From Caulobacteraceae bacterium (GTDB lineage: Bacteria; Pseudomonadota; Alphaproteobacteria; Caulobacterales; Caulobacteraceae), in contig JARLIP010000111.1 in assembly GCA_031291685.1 (NCBI GenBank), forward strand, positions 1 to 35,478: DNA of 35,478 nt, read 5' to 3'. This document shows positions 33,443-35,478 of the stretch, piece after piece. How positions within the stretch are numbered: position 1 is the stretch's first letter; the number at the start of each line of letters is the position of its first letter. Both the position numbers and the translations under genes were made by a program. A model generated the notes under the pieces. It saw only the letters and a program-made list of their open reading frames with translations. It searched no databases and was not told where the DNA came from.

Positions 33443-34480
33443 CTACAGCGTCGGGTCCGGCCCGACCTGGACCAGCATCTTGCCGAAATTGTCCCCCCGC
33501 AGCATTTCGGCGAAGCAGGCGGGCACGGTCTCGACGCCCTGGCGGATGTCCTCGCGGTATTTCACCTGGCCCGAAGCCACCAGGGGCGCCACATCGCGCA
33601 GGAAGGTGTCGTGATGGCCCTCCACGAAATCCCCGACGAAGAGATCCTTCACGCTCACGCCCCTGGCCGCGAACACCGCCTGGCCCTTGGCCATCAGGGC
33701 CGCGCGGGCGTCGGCGCCGCCCTCATCCCCATAGTGGGCGATCAGGCCGCAGATGGTCATCCGCGCCCCGGGGTTGAACAGGGGCAGCACCGCCTCGAAC
33801 ACCGCCCCGCCCACATTCTCGAAATAGACGTCGATCCCCGTCGGGCAGGCCGCCCGCAGGTCCTCGGCGAAGGTGGGGCTGAGGTGAGAGACACAGGCGT
33901 CAAAACCCAGTTCCTCGGTCACGAACCGGCATTTCGCCTCGCGGCCGGCTATGCCCACCACCCGCGCGCCCCGCAGCCGGGCCAGCTGCCCCGCGATCTG
34001 CCCGACCCCGCCGGAAGCGGCGGAGACGACCACGGTCTCGCCAGCCTTGGGCCGCGCCATCAGGATCATCCCGGCATAGGCGGTTAGGCCCAGCATGCCC
34101 AGGACGCCCACCGCCTGGGAGATACGCCCCTGGGCCGGGTCGAGCTTGCGCGGGATCATGTAGGACGGCCGGGCGACGCCTTCGCCCATCAGGCCATACT
34201 CGGCCCAGCCATTGGTGTTGAACACCAGATCGCCGGGGGCGAAGCCCTCCATCCGGCTCTCGATTACCTGGGCGATGGTGCGGGCGTGACAGGGGGCGCT
34301 CGGAGTGTCGATCCCCCGGCGCTTATAGGCCCATTGGTAGGGATCGAGGGAGATGTAGATCGTGCGCGTCAGGGCCTGGCCAGGTCCGGGCGAGGGGATC
34401 GGTCCCTCGCGCAGCTCAAAGGTGTCCGCCTCGGGCCAGGCGCCGATCGGCTTGCCGGATAGGGTCCAATAGCGGTTCAC
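33443..34480 (-). CDS. NADP-dependent oxidoreductase, zinc-free MDR family (CurA / prostaglandin-reductase-like)
   Basis: 345 residues. The N-terminus NRYWTLSGKPIGAWPEADTFEL and the early SLDPYQWAY-type stretch are typical of the leukotriene-B4-dehydrogenase/CurA group of medium-chain reductases, which reduce the double bond of enones with NADPH and carry no zinc. The Rossmann motif is AASGGVGQIAGQLARLRGARVVGIAG-like around residue 155. The start is GTG 34480 with AGGAGA six bases upstream; an open extension to 34666 is rejected because it would overlap the divergent gene's start. It is divergent from the YghU-like transferase gene with 175 bases between. Confidence 0.92.
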   Translation of the reverse strand: MNRYWTLSGKPIGAWPEADTFELREGPIPSPGPGQALTRTIYISLDPYQWAYKRRGIDTPSAPCHARTIAQVIESRMEGFAPGDLVFNTNGWAEYGLMGEGVARPSYMIPRKLDPAQGRISQAVGVLGMLGLTAYAGMILMARPKAGETVVVSAASGGVGQIAGQLARLRGARVVGIAGREAKCRFVTEELGFDACVSHLSPTFAEDLRAACPTGIDVYFENVGGAVFEAVLPLFNPGARMTICGLIAHYGDEGGADARAALMAKGQAVFAARGVSVKDLFVGDFVEGHHDTFLRDVAPLVASGQVKYREDIRQGVETVPACFAEMLRGDNFGKMLVQVGPDPTL

Positions 34481-34655
34481 GGGGCGTCTCCTGGCGGTCC
34501 TTTGAGCCTTCTGTAGGCGCTGGGCGAAAGCCTTGGCAATCGCGGGGCGCCTGTTGATGGCCGCCCTTCCACTACTGGCCAAATCCGCCCAGGGGCACCA
34601 CATTCGGTTGCGCGCCGGATCGTGAGCGCGCCGCAAAAGCTCTGGAGTGAAGCCC

Positions 34656-35478
34656 ATGACCGACACGCCCCCCTACACACCGCCCAAGGTCTGGACCTGG
34701 AACAAGGAAAACGGGGGGCGTTTCGCCAATATCAACCGGCCCATAGCCGGCCCGACCCATGACAAGGATCTGCCCGTCGGCCGCCACCCCTTGCAGCTCT
34801 ATTCCCTGGCCACGCCCAATGGGGTGAAGGTCACGGTGATGCTGGAGGAACTGCTGGCCCTGGGCCATACGGGCGCCGAGTATGACGCCTGGCTGATCCG
34901 CATCAACGAGGGGGATCAGTTCGGCAGCGGCTTCGTGGCGGTCAACCCCAACTCCAAGATCCCGGCCTTGCTGGACCGCAGCGGTCCCACCCCGATCCGG
35001 GTGTTCGAGTCTGGCGCGATCCTGGTGCATCTGGCCGAGAAGTTCGGCGCCTTCCTGCCCACCGAGCCGGCGGCCCGGGCCGAATGCCTGTCCTGGCTGT
35101 TCTGGCCAATGGGCAGCGCGCCCTATCTGGGCGGGGGGCTGGGCCATTTCTACGCCTATGCCCCGTTCAAGATCGAATACGCCATCGACCGCTTCGCCAT
35201 GGAGGTGAAGCGGCAGTTGGACGTGCTGGATCGCCGCCTGGCCGAGAGCCCCTATATCGCGGGCCCGGACTACACCATCGCCGACATGGCCATCTGGCCC
35301 TGGTATGGCGGTCTGGCCAAGGGCCTGCTCTACGAGGCTGGCGAGTTTCTGCAGGTCCAGGACTACACCCATGTTGTGCGGTGGGCCGATCTGATCGCCG
35401 AGCGCCCGGCGGTCCAACGGGGCCGGATGGTCAACCGCCCCTTCGGCGACCCCTCCAGCCAACTGCATGAACGCCACG
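34656..35478 (+). CDS. yghU: Glutathione S-transferase, YghU (Nu class) type, 3' end beyond window
   Basis: Open from ATG 34656 (GGAG eight bases upstream) to the window edge: 274 codons, near the 288 residues of E. coli YghU. Landmarks: the thioredoxin-like N-domain with LATPNGVKVTVMLEELLALG and VNPNSKIPAL, then RVFESGAILVHLAEKFG (glutathione-binding Glu-Ser-Gly) and the helical domain with GHFYAYAPFKIEYAIDRF and YTIADMAIWPW. The near-terminal LHERH matches the end of YghU, so only the last dozen or so residues are probably missing. The enzyme binds two glutathiones and acts on peroxides and disulfides. It is a cytoplasmic redox protein and divergent from the CurA-like reductase. Confidence 0.94.
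   Translation, partial: MTDTPPYTPPKVWTWNKENGGRFANINRPIAGPTHDKDLPVGRHPLQLYSLATPNGVKVTVMLEELLALGHTGAEYDAWLIRINEGDQFGSGFVAVNPNSKIPALLDRSGPTPIRVFESGAILVHLAEKFGAFLPTEPAARAECLSWLFWPMGSAPYLGGGLGHFYAYAPFKIEYAIDRFAMEVKRQLDVLDRRLAESPYIAGPDYTIADMAIWPWYGGLAKGLLYEAGEFLQVQDYTHVVRWADLIAERPAVQRGRMVNRPFGDPSSQLHERH

Noticed and set aside
34481-34666. A 62-residue N-terminal extension of the CurA-like reductase
   Set aside because: The extension overlaps the start of the divergent YghU-like gene, is Arg/Ala-rich without similarity, and GTG 34480 has a good ribosome site and matches the family start.

Overview
The window is about 35.5 kb of dense, high-GC DNA. Gene types, GTG/TTG starts, an outer-membrane TonB receptor, a dispersed palindromic intergenic repeat and TadE/TadG minor pilins suggest an alphaproteobacterium, most likely of the Caulobacter/Phenylobacterium group. 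That placement is an inference from style and protein families; no marker gene fixes it.

Left part (1-17.7 kb), mostly core functions: the 3' end of an aldehyde dehydrogenase gene with a strong intrinsic terminator; an HSL-type esterase; NhaA sodium/proton antiporter (minus strand); SelO protein AMPylase; an isopenicillin-N-synthase-like 2OG/Fe(II) oxygenase; a small secreted protein; the purine-salvage pair mtnP-apt; a minus-strand pair coding an M16 zinc peptidase and a TPR protein (GTGA overlap); a tightly packed set of three TadG/TadE-type envelope proteins; a secreted phosphoesterase; and a Nudix hydrolase with a lysine-rich tail. Directly upstream of the Nudix gene lies a decayed phosphate-transport operon: a DUF47 start and a pit fragment fused by deletion.

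Middle (18.2-27.0 kb): tRNA-Arg(CCU) is followed by what looks like an accessory catabolic segment: an MFS transporter, a four-carbon acid-sugar kinase (DUF1537/OtnK type) with a class II aldolase (OtnC type), a TetR regulator, a large TonB-dependent receptor and a cytochrome P450 with an atypical I-helix motif (DGFHT). A 10-bp motif (TTGWCGAGTT or its complement) recurs in the promoter regions of the kinase, the TetR gene and the receptor, so these modules may form one TetR regulon. This is the best candidate for an undescribed system in the window.

Right part (27.3-31.4 kb): a LysR regulator diverges from a meta-cleavage aromatic pathway: flavin-dependent (HsaA-like) hydroxylase, BphC-like extradiol dioxygenase and BphD/HsaD-like C-C hydrolase. 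A perfect ATC-N9-GAT palindrome sits in the divergent promoter. The flavin reductase and the lower-pathway genes are absent here.

Right end (31.4-35.5 kb): an aldo/keto reductase, a PhyH-family dioxygenase and a CurA/PTGR-like NADP-dependent reductase on the minus strand, then a divergent YghU-type glutathione S-transferase cut off by the window end.
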